A DNA stretch of 64,000 nt from Clostridia bacterium (GCA_910576205.1 CAJTHL010000002.1:124001-188000), one strand, 5' to 3'. Positions 8,912 through 17,881 are shown, counted from the stretch's first letter. Made by a program: numbers and translations. Notes: generated by a model from the letters alone, not told the origin.

Positions 8912-9118
8912 CAAAAAGCAGGTTTCCTGACTTACAGCTCATGGCTTCCCTCCACCTTCTCACGGATTTCCCGCAATGGCATATCCATTCCCTCTGGAAT
9001 GGCGGAGTGTCGCTCCCTGTTTACAGTGACCGGATCGTTTGGGACTCCCACCCAATTTCCTTTTCCCGGAACAGCCGGCCTTTAGGGACAACGACGGCTC
9101 CAGGCACTTTTTGCACTT
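8912..9118 (-). promoter_or_regulatory. Cobalamin (adenosylcobalamin-type) riboswitch
   Basis: Read on the minus strand this leader contains AAGTCAGGAAACCTGC (8919-8934), nearly identical to the conserved 3' B12-box end of cobalamin riboswitches. Upstream are GGAAATTGGGTGGGAGTCCC and GATCCGGTCACTGTAAACAG, matching the GGTGxxAxTCC core and the CCACTG segment. It lies downstream of a sigma-A-type promoter and upstream of a terminator hairpin and seven tetrapyrrole genes. Ends are approximate (within about 15 bp); a covariance-model search would set them. Confidence 0.92.
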
Positions 9119-9129
9119 CAATTTTACTT

Positions 9130-9158
9130 AGTGTAGCATATCCTTGCTTTTTCGTCAA
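9130..9158 (-). promoter_or_regulatory. Sigma-A promoter of the cobalamin/heme operon
   Basis: The minus strand has TTGACG (9153-9158), a 17-bp spacer and TACACT (9130-9135), immediately upstream of the riboswitch leader. Both hexamers are one or two changes from consensus. Confidence 0.8.
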
Positions 9159-9194
9159 TAAATTACGGAGGTTTCATTCTGCAAATCCCGTGGC

Positions 9195-9225
9195 AAAAAG
9201 CAGGAGCGCCATTCTCTGACGCTCC
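9195..9225 (-). terminator. Intrinsic terminator after the yjfB-like gene
   Basis: Minus strand GGAGCG ... CGCTCC stem with an 11-nt loop followed by TGCTTTTTG. It lies just after the stop of the YjfB-like gene and separates the division block from the cobalamin operon promoter. Confidence 0.75.
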
Positions 9226-9232
9226 CACCCGC

Positions 9233-9409
9233 TCATACACGTATATCTATGTGCTGTCCCAGATCCGGAGATGAAACCGCCTCCATCATTTCCACCATGG
9301 CCTCCATGTTTTCCTCCGCAGAATCCATTACCTTGGACATAAGGCCCATGCTCCAGCTGGAACCTAACTGATACATGGACATAGACATTGACAGTGCAGG
9401 TATATCCAT
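9233..9409 (-). CDS. YjfB-family small protein (putative motility-associated)
   Basis: 58 residues from the ATG at 9409, which follows GAGGTGATTAGT; the frame upstream to 9418 starts with ATT. MDIPALSMSMSMYQL at the N-terminus followed by a short amphipathic helix with MDSAEENMEAM fits the YjfB family. The family name refers to motility, but its function is not established. It lies between the PBP gene and the cobalamin promoter with its own terminator. No flagellar operon is in the window. Confidence 0.75.
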   Translation of the reverse strand: MDIPALSMSMSMYQLGSSWSMGLMSKVMDSAEENMEAMVEMMEAVSSPDLGQHIDIRV

Positions 9410-9549
9410 ACTAATCACCTCATTTAAAATATACCAGAGAAAGGCGGAAAATGCAACTGATATTTTGCCGCAGAAAAGGGCTCCCCGCCCCTCTTTGTCT
9501 CCTCAAGCAGAGCTTCCCCCCAGGCCTAAGCTGCGCCGCTGGCCGGGAA

Positions 9550-11001
9550 TCAGTAGTAGGCCTCAAAAACCTTCCCCGCAATGGGAGCCGCCTGCCCGTT
9601 TCCGGAGCCCCCCTCCTCCACCAGAACGCACACCGCCAGATCCTTTTCCTCACCTACGGAAAAGCCTGTAAACCAGGCATGACTCTTACTCTTGTCGCTG
9701 CTGAACTCCGCGCTTCCCGTTTTTCCGGCAACCGTGATATTTAAGCTTCGAAGGCTGGTGGCGGTTCCCTCTGCAATCACCTGCTCCATATATTCCGTCA
9801 GCGTCTTTGCCTCCACATCCGTCATCAGCTTCCCGTAAGCCTTTGGCCGGAAGGTACGCACGGTATTTCCGGTGTAGGTTTCCAGGTGATCGATGAGATA
9901 GGGCTCCATAAGCACTCCCCTGTTGGAGATGGCCGACGCAATCATGGCCATGTGCATGGGGGACACCATGGTTTCCCCCTGACCTATGGAGGTCATCATT
10001 CTCTCACTGTCGGAGGAACCGGAGTCCAGCACAAAGGAGCTCCTGGAATAAGGAAGGGAAAGGGGAAGCTTCTGGTCAAAAAGCAGCTGGTCGCAGGTCT
10101 GGCTGAAATTATCCGCGTCCAGGCCAAGCCCGATCTGGGCAAATGCCGTGTTGCAGGAATTGGCAAAGGCCTTCTGGAGGGACTGCATACCGTGGGCTGT
10201 TTTCCGGTAACATCCGATGGTATAATCCCCCCGGGTAAGGGTCCCGTCGCAGTCAAAGGAGAAATCCTCCGCGTCCGGGTCCTCCCGCATATATTCCAGC
10301 AGCGTGATAATCTTAAATACAGACCCCGGCGGATAAAGTCCCTGGGTGGCACGGTTATAGAGCACGCTGTCCGCCGGATCAAGAGCGTTCCAGTCTTCCC
10401 ACTGGGCGTCAACCTGGTTGGGGTCAAAATCCGGCTTGGACACCATACAGAGAATCTTCCCCGTAGAGGGCTCAATAGCCACCACCGCCCCCTTGTGGTT
10501 CCCCAGGGCCGCGTAAGCTGCCCGCTGCAGATCCACATCCAGGGTTGTCACCAGATTATCCCCGGTATTTTTCTCCTCCCGGATATCCTTCATCACCCGC
10601 TCCGGCAGATAGGCGTTGGAAGTCAGCACATGGAAATTCCCCAGAAGCTCCAGGCCCGCCTTTCCATGAGAGGAATAGCCCACCGCGTGGGCAAACATAT
10701 TTCCGTAAGGGTAGGAACGTGTCTCCGTGCCGTCCGCAGCCACCAGGGTTTCCGCCAGCGTTTCCCCGTCTGCAGCCAGTATTTTCCCCCGGATTACCTG
10801 CTCCGCAAAAAGCTCCTGCCTGGAATTATAGGGATTGTTGATAACATCCTCCCGCAGGAATCCCTCAAAATACACAAAGTAAACCGCCAGCATAGCGAAA
10901 AGGCCGGAGAAAATATAGGTGACAACAGCCATCTCATGATTCTTTTTTTGTTTTTTCCGCTTTTCCCCGCCGGGGACTGCGTTTTTGTTTTTTCTTCTCA
11001 T
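9550..11001 (-). CDS. Class B penicillin-binding protein (PbpA/FtsI-type transpeptidase)
   Basis: 483 residues. It has a lysine/arginine-rich cytoplasmic N-terminus, one membrane segment at about 25-46 and a dimerisation domain. The transpeptidase domain carries the acyl-serine motif SVFK (227-230) in GLYPPGSVFKI, SCN (282-284) and KTG (427-429). This domain cross-links peptidoglycan outside the membrane. The start overlaps the 3' end of the FtsW/RodA-family gene by 68 bp, so the two are translationally linked, fitting the known SEDS-class B PBP partnership. It is shorter than vegetative PBP2 or FtsI (no PASTA tail) and resembles the compact PbpA of spore-formers and actinobacteria. Confidence 0.93.
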   Translation of the reverse strand: MRRKNKNAVPGGEKRKKQKKNHEMAVVTYIFSGLFAMLAVYFVYFEGFLREDVINNPYNSRQELFAEQVIRGKILAADGETLAETLVAADGTETRSYPYGNMFAHAVGYSSHGKAGLELLGNFHVLTSNAYLPERVMKDIREEKNTGDNLVTTLDVDLQRAAYAALGNHKGAVVAIEPSTGKILCMVSKPDFDPNQVDAQWEDWNALDPADSVLYNRATQGLYPPGSVFKIITLLEYMREDPDAEDFSFDCDGTLTRGDYTIGCYRKTAHGMQSLQKAFANSCNTAFAQIGLGLDADNFSQTCDQLLFDQKLPLSLPYSRSSFVLDSGSSDSERMMTSIGQGETMVSPMHMAMIASAISNRGVLMEPYLIDHLETYTGNTVRTFRPKAYGKLMTDVEAKTLTEYMEQVIAEGTATSLRSLNITVAGKTGSAEFSSDKSKSHAWFTGFSVGEEKDLAVCVLVEEGGSGNGQAAPIAGKVFEAYY

Positions 11002-12313
11002 TTTTTAATCCCTCATCCACCCTCAGCAGATACATGCCCTGGATTATGGAAAACATCAGTATGGTAGCCAGAAGGGAGCTTCCCCCATAGCTGACCAGGG
11101 GCAGCGTGACACCTGTGGAAGGAATAAATTTAATTCCCCCGCCGATGGTCAGAAACACCTGGAAGCCGTAGAGGGTTCCAAGCCCCAGGGCCGTCAGCTT
11201 GTAAAAGGAGTCCTTTAACTGCATGGCAATATTCACAAACATAAGGAAACAGCTAAGGCAGATGAGAATAAGACAGATGGCAAAGATTCCGCCAAGCTCC
11301 TCCGCCACGGCTGAAAACACAAAATCCTGCTCCACAAAGGGAATCTTATTTGGCGTTCCCTGCAAAAGTCCCATGCCAAACCAGCTCCCTGTTCCGATGG
11401 CAAAGAGGGACTGGGTGATCTGATACCCCTCCTTGTCAATATAGGAAAAGGGATCGCTCCAGGCCAGCACCCGCACCTGTACATGGGAGAACAAAAGATA
11501 CGCCACATAGGCCGCCGCGCTTCCCGCCCCCAGGCCTCCAAGAAGATAAAAAGGCTGTTTTGTGGCCACATACAGCACCACCAGATAGGCCACAAAAAAG
11601 ATCAGTGCGCCGCCCAGATCCCTGGACGCCACCAGAACCAGCACATGGGCCCCAGCCATAACGCTTGTTATAACCACATCCTTAAAGGCCGTGGATTCAG
11701 ACAGACGGGCCGCCGCAAAAAACACAAAGGACAGCTTCACAAATTCCGAGGGCTGAATAGAGAACAGACTGCCAAAAGACAGAGCCAGTTTCGCCCCATG
11801 GCTGACGGAGCCCATAATCGCCACAATCCCCAGCAGCGCAAGCCCCACGCCCCCGTAAACCCAGGGAATGTTTTCCAGAAATTTACATTTCCGGATCAGA
11901 AACGGCACGCAGAAAGACAACACCAGGGACGCCGCCGCAATCTGGAACTGCTTCACCGCCTTGTCGTAAGACAGCCTGGTGAGGATAATAAATCCCACCG
12001 CCATAAGAAAGCACATATTGTTCAGCACCAGACGGTTTACCTTGGGATAGACCGTCTGGAAAAAGATCTGCACAAAGGTAATAAGCGCCACCTGCAGCAC
12101 ATAAAAAACCAGCAGGTTGTCGTTTTCCGTTTTCAGATACAGAACCGTATACGCCAGAAAATGCAGAAAAAACAGGATAAGAAGCTGCAGGCCAAAGCCC
12201 TGGACCTTCTCCACCGTCCCCTTCTTCTTCAAGATGGAAAAACATAAAAGCGTATAAAGCGCCGCCAGGATTGACAGCCCGTATTTCGACAGCTCCACAA
12301 TCAGATTGGTCAT
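10934..12313 (-). CDS. SEDS peptidoglycan glycosyltransferase, FtsW/RodA/SpoVE family
   Basis: 459 residues with about ten hydrophobic segments. Family marks are LSFGSLFSIQPSEFVKLSFV, the ASRDLGGALIFF loop and the C-terminal GIKFIPSTGVTLPLVSYGG. SEDS proteins polymerise lipid II into glycan strands and work with a class B PBP, here encoded directly downstream with a 68-bp overlap. The C-terminus is a basic, KK/RR-rich tail. The ATG at 12313 lies directly next to the stop of the U32 gene (12314). Which paralogue (FtsW, RodA or SpoVE) cannot be decided from the sequence alone. Confidence 0.94.
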   Translation of the reverse strand: MTNLIVELSKYGLSILAALYTLLCFSILKKKGTVEKVQGFGLQLLILFFLHFLAYTVLYLKTENDNLLVFYVLQVALITFVQIFFQTVYPKVNRLVLNNMCFLMAVGFIILTRLSYDKAVKQFQIAAASLVLSFCVPFLIRKCKFLENIPWVYGGVGLALLGIVAIMGSVSHGAKLALSFGSLFSIQPSEFVKLSFVFFAAARLSESTAFKDVVITSVMAGAHVLVLVASRDLGGALIFFVAYLVVLYVATKQPFYLLGGLGAGSAAAYVAYLLFSHVQVRVLAWSDPFSYIDKEGYQITQSLFAIGTGSWFGMGLLQGTPNKIPFVEQDFVFSAVAEELGGIFAICLILICLSCFLMFVNIAMQLKDSFYKLTALGLGTLYGFQVFLTIGGGIKFIPSTGVTLPLVSYGGSSLLATILMFSIIQGMYLLRVDEGLKNEKKKQKRSPRRGKAEKTKKES

Positions 12314-14650
12314 CTATTCGACTCCTCGTTTCAAATGGCCCCTGGTAAATTCCTTTGGGAAAAGATCCGGGGGATTCCCGTTTTTATACACGGATACGGC
12401 CTCTGAAAGGATGCGTGTTATCTCCTTTTCCCCCTCCAGGGTAAAATGAAGGCGCAGGCCTCCCGGATTCAGGCCGGAAATCTCCTTTGTGCTGTCCAGA
12501 AGATAAAGGGGCGCGCTGTTATAAATCACATTATAACACCCCTCACAGCAGCATCGTACGGGAAAATGTTTCTGATAGCGGTCCTCCAGATACAGAAATC
12601 CCGGTTTTTTCTGGCATCGTCCAAGGGTCTTTGCCAGACAGTTGGCCGTTATCATAAGGGGCTGATAGCCGTATACCACCAGCTCGTCCTCCCGACAGCC
12701 CCGCCTTAAAAGCTCCCGTTCGTTAAGCTCATAAGGCAGAGTGGTAAAGGCGGCCCCAAAATCCATCCACACCTTTCTGGCCTCTCTGTTAAAGGTATAG
12801 AGGCATGCGTCCGGAATCAGCGCCCCTTTATAGCCCTTCTCCCTTAAAAATTGCAGCTCCTCCAGATTTCTTAAGAGCACGCCTGCAAATCCCGCCTTTA
12901 AAAACTCTGGATACCAGGCTTCAAATGCCTCCCGCTCTCTTAAACGGAACACCGGTGGCAGGGCCAGGTAGCATTCCTTGCCGGCTTTCCTGCAAAGCTC
13001 TGCCGTTTTTAAAGGCGTCTGATCTGCCAGCCCGCCGGATATGCGGGCATCTGCCAATGTACGGCCCCTGTTCTGTCCATTCCCGCCCGGCTTCCAGATG
13101 TGGAAAAAGGTTTCCCCATTGATATACACCGCGTCCACACCGGGTTCCCCCAGCACAAGGGGCAGCATCCAGGGCATTTCCAGCTGCACCCTCAAGGTAC
13201 ATGTATTTTTCCCCTTATCCGAAGAAGGATTTTTCTCTCTTTCCCCACAGCATTTTTCAGCCGTCTCTCCTTTCAGGGAGCTTTGCAGAGGTATTCCTTG
13301 TAAATCCCTGCGATACTGCCCGCAGATCTTCTCCTCCAGAGCGTTAAGCCCTCTCCTTCGCAGCTCATTCAGGCTCTGCACAGGGACAAACACAGGCTCG
13401 TCCATCTGGATTTCCAGACTTTCCCATTCAAAAGGGGTGTTTCCGGTTTTCTCCATCTGGCGGCAAACCGTATTCTCTGTCATGGGATGATTTACCGGCT
13501 CCTGGCACGGGGGCCCCGTAACCACTGCCTCTATCCCTTTATATTCTACCCGGAATACATTATTTGTTTCTTTTGATAATCTTAAACTTCCGTGAATTTT
13601 CTCCTTTTTCTCTTCCGTCAGGTATTTTTCCCGAAGTCCGGAAAGAAGCGCTTCATATTGTTGCATTTCCAGGAAATTACTTTTTCCCTTCTCCCCAAAA
13701 TGGCTGGGCCTGGAAAGGGAAATCATACTGCGCCCGTTTTTCTGCCCGTAATACCCCTTGGAAAAACCGCCCCGGTTATAGAGGGACAGCAGAATTTCCA
13801 TGTCCTCCGGCTCCACCCGGAAACCCTTCCGTCCCCGTTCCCTGTAAAGGTCTATATATTTTCTGTAAACGCTTACAACCCCCGCCGTATATTCCGGCCG
13901 CTTCATGCGCCCCTCGATCTTGAAGGAATCAATGCCTGCCTCCAGAAGCTCCGGAAGCAGTTCTATTGTACACATATCCTTAGGGCTTAAGAGATAGGAC
14001 TCTCCCTTATCTGATAAAGGCCGCTGCTTTACTCCCGCCTTTACCCGATAGGGCAGGCGGCACGGCTGGGCGCATCTGCCCCGGTTTCCGCTTCGTCCTC
14101 CCAGAAGGCTGCTGAACAGGCACTGTCCGGAATAACAATAACAGAGGGCCCCGTGGACAAAGGCCTCCACCTCTATATCCACTTCCCGTTTTATCTGCCG
14201 TATCTCTTCCAGGGACAATTCCCTGGCCGGGACAATGCGTACCGCCCCCATCTCCTTCAAAAGAGCGGCCCCGGGCGCGCCAAGAAGGGTCATCTGGGTG
14301 CTGACATGGAGGGGAAGCCCCGGAAACTCCCGGCGGATGCAGGAAAACACGCCCAGATCCTGCACGATCACCCCGTCCAGCCCCTGCCGGTAATAGGGGC
14401 GCAGATACCCGGAAAGCGTCTCGGCTTCTGCGTCCTTTAAGAGCGTATTCACCGTCATATAAAGTTTTCCCCCGTGGAGATGCACAAAATCAATGGCTCT
14501 GCACATATCCTCCTGGTCCAGATTGCCGGCATAGGCCCGGGCGCCAAACTTCACCCCGCCCACATAGACCGCGTCCGCCCCCGCCGCCATGGCCGCCCGG
14601 ATACTTTCATAGGATCCGGCCGGCGCCAGAAGCTCTGTCTGCTTTTTCAT
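12314..14650 (-). CDS. Peptidase U32 family protein with C-terminal DUF3656-like region
   Basis: 778 residues. The N-terminal U32 domain is clear: ELLAPAGSYESIRAAMAAGA, GADAVYVGG, VHGALCYCYSGQCLFSS and the cysteine motif GRCAQPCRLPY. A long C-terminal part follows (about 400-778) with a second barrel-like region, LPYELNERELLRRG and a late CCCEGCYN cysteine group. Members include collagenase-annotated proteins and RNA hydroxylation factors (RlhA/TrhP). The cysteines suggest an iron-sulfur or RNA-modifying role rather than proteolysis; that is inference. It lies between zapA and ftsW on the same strand. Confidence 0.9.
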   Translation of the reverse strand: MKKQTELLAPAGSYESIRAAMAAGADAVYVGGVKFGARAYAGNLDQEDMCRAIDFVHLHGGKLYMTVNTLLKDAEAETLSGYLRPYYRQGLDGVIVQDLGVFSCIRREFPGLPLHVSTQMTLLGAPGAALLKEMGAVRIVPARELSLEEIRQIKREVDIEVEAFVHGALCYCYSGQCLFSSLLGGRSGNRGRCAQPCRLPYRVKAGVKQRPLSDKGESYLLSPKDMCTIELLPELLEAGIDSFKIEGRMKRPEYTAGVVSVYRKYIDLYRERGRKGFRVEPEDMEILLSLYNRGGFSKGYYGQKNGRSMISLSRPSHFGEKGKSNFLEMQQYEALLSGLREKYLTEEKKEKIHGSLRLSKETNNVFRVEYKGIEAVVTGPPCQEPVNHPMTENTVCRQMEKTGNTPFEWESLEIQMDEPVFVPVQSLNELRRRGLNALEEKICGQYRRDLQGIPLQSSLKGETAEKCCGEREKNPSSDKGKNTCTLRVQLEMPWMLPLVLGEPGVDAVYINGETFFHIWKPGGNGQNRGRTLADARISGGLADQTPLKTAELCRKAGKECYLALPPVFRLREREAFEAWYPEFLKAGFAGVLLRNLEELQFLREKGYKGALIPDACLYTFNREARKVWMDFGAAFTTLPYELNERELLRRGCREDELVVYGYQPLMITANCLAKTLGRCQKKPGFLYLEDRYQKHFPVRCCCEGCYNVIYNSAPLYLLDSTKEISGLNPGGLRLHFTLEGEKEITRILSEAVSVYKNGNPPDLFPKEFTRGHLKRGVE

Positions 14651-14774
14651 CCTGTACTACCTGTCCCTTTCACCGAAAGGGACCCTTCCTGCTATAGAAT
14701 CCCTAAATCAGAAAAACCGCCGCAAACCCTTCCCCCGCACCTTTCCAGGCACTTCCCTTTGCGACGGCTTATCC

Positions 14775-15443
14775 TCAGTTGTTATGGTTGCCAGTGTTCC
14801 TGTTGTATTTCCCTTTTCCCTCTGATTCCAGACGATAAATATGCTGCCGCAGCTCCCGGATCTGTTTCTGAAGCTGCTCCGTCTCCTCCCTGGAAGCCGC
14901 AAGCTCTGCATTCTCTTTCCCGGAAGCTGCCTTTGCCTGCTCCAGTTCTTCCTGGAAAGCCTCTTTCTGACGCTCCAGTTCCTCCATGGCGGCAATCTTC
15001 TGATGCTCCAGCTCTTCCCGGGCGGCATTTCTCTGCTTCTCCAGTTCCTTCGAAGCCTCCTTCAGCCGCTTAATCTCCTCCTTAGAGGATACCTCAAGCT
15101 GCTCCACCTTCTCCCGGGTGCTCTTCTCCAGATTTTCCCTGGCAAGCTGGCTTTCGATCAGGTCATGCTTCAAGCTGTACATTTCCTTGTCCTTCTTTTC
15201 CAGCTCTGCCTTCTGCTTCTCCGCCTGCCGCCTGCTTTTAAAATAATCGTCTGCCAGATTCATGTAAATCATAATCTGCTTCTGGTCTGACGGCTGACGG
15301 CGATACCCCTCCATATCCTGGAACGCCGCAATTTTATCATTGATATAAGAGGCTATCTGATGCAGATACTCCGCGCTCTCATAGCCTGTGATTTTCAGTA
15401 TTCTGCCTGCGATCACTACTTCCGCAATATTTTTTGTTGCCAT
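14775..15443 (-). CDS. zapA: Cell division protein ZapA with long coiled-coil extension
   Basis: 222 residues. The first ~100 match ZapA (VVIAGRILKITGYESAEYLHQ and a globular head), which bundles FtsZ filaments. Residues about 75-210 form a long, nearly continuous charged coiled coil rich in E, K, Q and A (EELERQKEAFQEELEQ). Ordinary ZapA is about 85-110 residues, so this one is doubled by the coil. It is read toward the U32, ftsW and pbp genes. A -10/-35 pair at 15477-15505 is well placed. The C-terminal tail YNRNTGNHNN is polar. Confidence 0.88.
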   Translation of the reverse strand: MATKNIAEVVIAGRILKITGYESAEYLHQIASYINDKIAAFQDMEGYRRQPSDQKQIMIYMNLADDYFKSRRQAEKQKAELEKKDKEMYSLKHDLIESQLARENLEKSTREKVEQLEVSSKEEIKRLKEASKELEKQRNAAREELEHQKIAAMEELERQKEAFQEELEQAKAASGKENAELAASREETEQLQKQIRELRQHIYRLESEGKGKYNRNTGNHNN

Positions 15444-15476
15444 ATCCCCCCACGCCCTCTGGTTTTTTCATTTCCA

Positions 15477-15505
15477 ATTATAGCACTCCCCGGGGGTAAA
15501 GTCCA
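15477..15505 (-). promoter_or_regulatory. Promoter of the zapA-U32-ftsW-pbp block
   Basis: Minus strand TGGACT (15500-15505), 17-bp spacer, TATAAT (15477-15482), 34 bp upstream of the zapA start codon. The -10 is perfect. Confidence 0.65.
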
Positions 15506-15639
15506 GCCTGTCTTTTACCCTGGAGTTTCTTCTGCCTTTTTTATCAGGAACGAAAGCAGTAAATAAAGACGTTCCTCCCCGTTGTCCAGCTCCACTTCTT
15601 ACATGTTCTGAATCTTTTCCGGTGTCTTTTAACACCCGG

Positions 15640-15745
15640 AAAGGAATGCCGCCAGAATCTCATTCATCACGTTTTCAATGCCCGTGGCCTCCAGGCACAT
15701 CATATCCGCCTGGTGTACCAGGACGACGGATTCTTCCCTGTTTCT
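15640..15745 (-). pseudogene. Unidentified gene remnant (C-terminal fragment)
   Basis: The minus strand keeps a protein-like frame of about 34 codons (ESVVLVHQADMMCLEATGI, then NVMNEILAAFLSG) ending in TAA near 15643, with no start codon or upstream domain. I could not name its family. It lies between zapA and another remnant, so the 15.5-16.1 kb interval looks like a region of gene decay. Confidence 0.35.
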
Positions 15746-15789
15746 TTAAAAAATCTGTCATACATCCCACATAGAGATACTCCCCGAAA

Positions 15790-16080
15790 AAAACAGACGT
15801 TCTGCGGCGGCCGACCCTCTACAATTTCTTCAGTGAGGATTTACTGGAGATTCCCGAAACCGTCGAAGCAGTTTTCCGCAAAACCCAGGACTTCAATCTC
15901 CAGAACTTTGAGGTCCAGCTTAAGAATCCCCAGACGCGCCCCCGTGCCCTCTGGATCGGCGGATGGCGGGGTACGCCGGACCTCTTAAGCCCGGAAATGT
16001 TGGACCGGTTTGTCTGGAAATACATGCGGGAGCTGATCAAACGTATCTGTTTTGCGGCTGTAACGGGAATATTCCGTCTC
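15790..16080 (+). pseudogene. Decayed protein fragment, possibly phosphoenolpyruvate-carboxylase-like
   Basis: The plus strand reads LYNFFSEDLLEIPETVEAVF, then RPRALWIGGWRGTPDLLSPE and FVWKYMRELIKR without a start codon. After about base 16045 the frame loses protein character where it meets the antisense gene. The pattern (two short helices, then a W-I-G-G-x-R-G-x-P-D segment) resembles the WIGGDRDGNP region of PEP carboxylase, but only weakly and with two catalytic positions changed. It is an orphan fragment on the strand opposite to its neighbours. Confidence 0.35.
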
Positions 16081-17262
16081 TCAGCGCACGCTCTCCACGA
16101 TCCCCCATATAAGCTCCGGCGTCCCGGTGGAGCCCATGTAAATGCGGACGCAGAAACCGTCCCAGGTGAATGTAATATGCTGTTCCCCATGAAGGGCCTC
16201 TGTCACTGCTTCCTGCGTCAGTTCCCCTAAGTCTCCCAGATTATCCTCCAGATCATAAAATCCAGGCTCGCTTTCCAGCACCCACCAGACAGAGGGACGC
16301 CCCTCATCCTCATAGCAGCCCTCAAAGCTTACGGGTTCCCCATTTTTCAAGGTTAGGGATTCCGACGTAGCCTCGTATCCCCATATGGTAAAATCCGGGA
16401 TGTAGCCAGCAAAAGCCTCCGGAAAATCCTCCCGCTCCACATAAGTGTAAGCATCCCCGGCCTCCATGGGAAATCGCGCAAAATCTATGGGGTGCTCCCA
16501 GAGCCAGTCCAGAAGCTCTGCCATATCCTCATAGGCGTCATTCCAGGAGCCTTCAATCTGATACCATCCGGCCTCGTTTTCAAAGGTCAGCGTTTTCGTT
16601 TCCCCCTTCCTGTTTCCCCTGGCTGTGATTAGGATTCCGTCCCGCTCCGTAACCGTCACAGAAGGCTCCACAATATTCCCCTTCTCATCCACCGCAACAC
16701 TGACACAGTCCTCAGGTTTTTCAACCTCACCGTAGCCCGCCGTGATCTCCAGATTGCTGTACTCCTCCATAGAGCCCTGCCTATGCCAGGAAAAGCTGAT
16801 GCTGTAGAGATTTCCATCCTCGTTGTAATTGGCCTGACAGAAAAAAACCGGGCGCGTTTCCATGGGAGGGATCACCTGTTCCGTTTCCAGCTCTCCCCTC
16901 TCGCCGGAAAAATATCTCGTATACGCGTAAGGAGCTGTAGAGTCCGCAATGGAACTGCTTGTCTCCTGTTCCTCCCCCGGCGTCTCATTGTATTTAAAAT
17001 AATCCTCCGCAGGCATGGACGCCGACCACTTCTGTACCGGATGCTCCCCTTCTGGAAAATGCCTTATAGCCAGTCCTCCCGCAAGAGCGATACACAGGCA
17101 GGCCGCTATTGTCCCTGCCCATACGGCCAGCCTCCGGCGGCTTCCCGGCCAGGCTCCCTTCTTACATTTCCTCTGGACCTGGGCGTTTCCGGCCCTGTCC
17201 GCCTCCTCTATGAGTTCCTCGTCGATCCACGTTAATTTATCCAGAAATTCACCGCCTCTCAT
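16081..17262 (-). CDS. Membrane-anchored partner of the ECF sigma factor (putative anti-sigma factor)
   Basis: 393 residues. A cytoplasmic N-terminus of about 45 residues (FLDKLTWIDEELIEEADRAG) is followed by one membrane segment at about 46-67 (VWAGTIAACLCIALAGGLAI). A large extracytoplasmic domain of about 320 residues, rich in acidic and aromatic residues, follows. Its start overlaps the sigma-factor stop by 4 bp, the classical arrangement of a sigma/anti-sigma pair. I do not recognise the outer domain; it may be the sensor. No zinc-binding HxxxCxxC anti-sigma motif was seen. The role as anti-sigma factor is inferred from context and topology. Confidence 0.7.
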   Translation of the reverse strand: MRGGEFLDKLTWIDEELIEEADRAGNAQVQRKCKKGAWPGSRRRLAVWAGTIAACLCIALAGGLAIRHFPEGEHPVQKWSASMPAEDYFKYNETPGEEQETSSSIADSTAPYAYTRYFSGERGELETEQVIPPMETRPVFFCQANYNEDGNLYSISFSWHRQGSMEEYSNLEITAGYGEVEKPEDCVSVAVDEKGNIVEPSVTVTERDGILITARGNRKGETKTLTFENEAGWYQIEGSWNDAYEDMAELLDWLWEHPIDFARFPMEAGDAYTYVEREDFPEAFAGYIPDFTIWGYEATSESLTLKNGEPVSFEGCYEDEGRPSVWWVLESEPGFYDLEDNLGDLGELTQEAVTEALHGEQHITFTWDGFCVRIYMGSTGTPELIWGIVESVR

Positions 17263-17819
17263 AAATCATATCCCTCCTTCTCCAGATATTCCCTAAGCCT
17301 GTTCCGACAGCGAAACAGCATGGTCTTTACCTTACTTTCACTTATCCCAAAACGCCTGGAAATCTCCGAAACGGACTCCAGATACCAGTATCTGCGAAGA
17401 AATACATTTCTCTGCTCCCCGGGGATTCCCCTTAGGAATGCGCTGACAACCTCCCCCAGGAGGATCCCCTCCACCTGGCACTCGGTATCATTAGGGGAGG
17501 GAATGCACTGCTCCATCTCCCTGGTCAGCTCCGAAAGCCTGGCATTTCGCTTCAGACGGCTGCGACTTCGGCATCTGTCCAGGGAGAGATGCCTGGTAAT
17601 CCGGGCAAGAAAAGCGAAAAGATAGTCTCCTGGCCTGTGGGGCGGGATAGCGTTCCATGCCTCCAGATAGGTGTCATTTTCGCACTCTTGTGCCGCTGTC
17701 CAGTCGTTTAGTATGCCATTGGCCAGGTTCCGCAGGCGGATACCATATTTTTCTGTCACGCGGGCAATCGCCTCCTCCTTCCGGTTCAGAAACAACTCCA
17801 CAATCCGTTCATCATCCAT
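17259..17819 (-). CDS. RNA polymerase ECF sigma factor
   Basis: 186 residues. Region 2 is seen at about 20-90 (AAQECENDTYLEAWNAIPPH, FLARITRHLSLDRCR). Region 4 lies at about 125-180 with the helix-turn-helix SVSEISRRFGISESKVKTML. It should direct RNA polymerase core to envelope-response promoters, held by the membrane protein encoded in overlap downstream. A candidate autoregulatory promoter lies at 17882-17911. The large adhesin gene just upstream in map order is a possible target, but no matching -35/-10 was seen in front of it. Confidence 0.92.
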   Translation of the reverse strand: MDDERIVELFLNRKEEAIARVTEKYGIRLRNLANGILNDWTAAQECENDTYLEAWNAIPPHRPGDYLFAFLARITRHLSLDRCRSRSRLKRNARLSELTREMEQCIPSPNDTECQVEGILLGEVVSAFLRGIPGEQRNVFLRRYWYLESVSEISRRFGISESKVKTMLFRCRNRLREYLEKEGYDL

Positions 17820-17881
17820 AAGACCCCCTCCTTTCTGTTCCTGTATCCCGCCAGGCCGAATCCTGTTAACCCTTTTTCCTA

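Noticed and set aside
9886..11067. 393-codon plus-strand open frame opposite the PBP gene.
   Set aside because: It is an antisense shadow of the PBP and SEDS genes, whose motifs are unmistakable, and shows no domain of its own.
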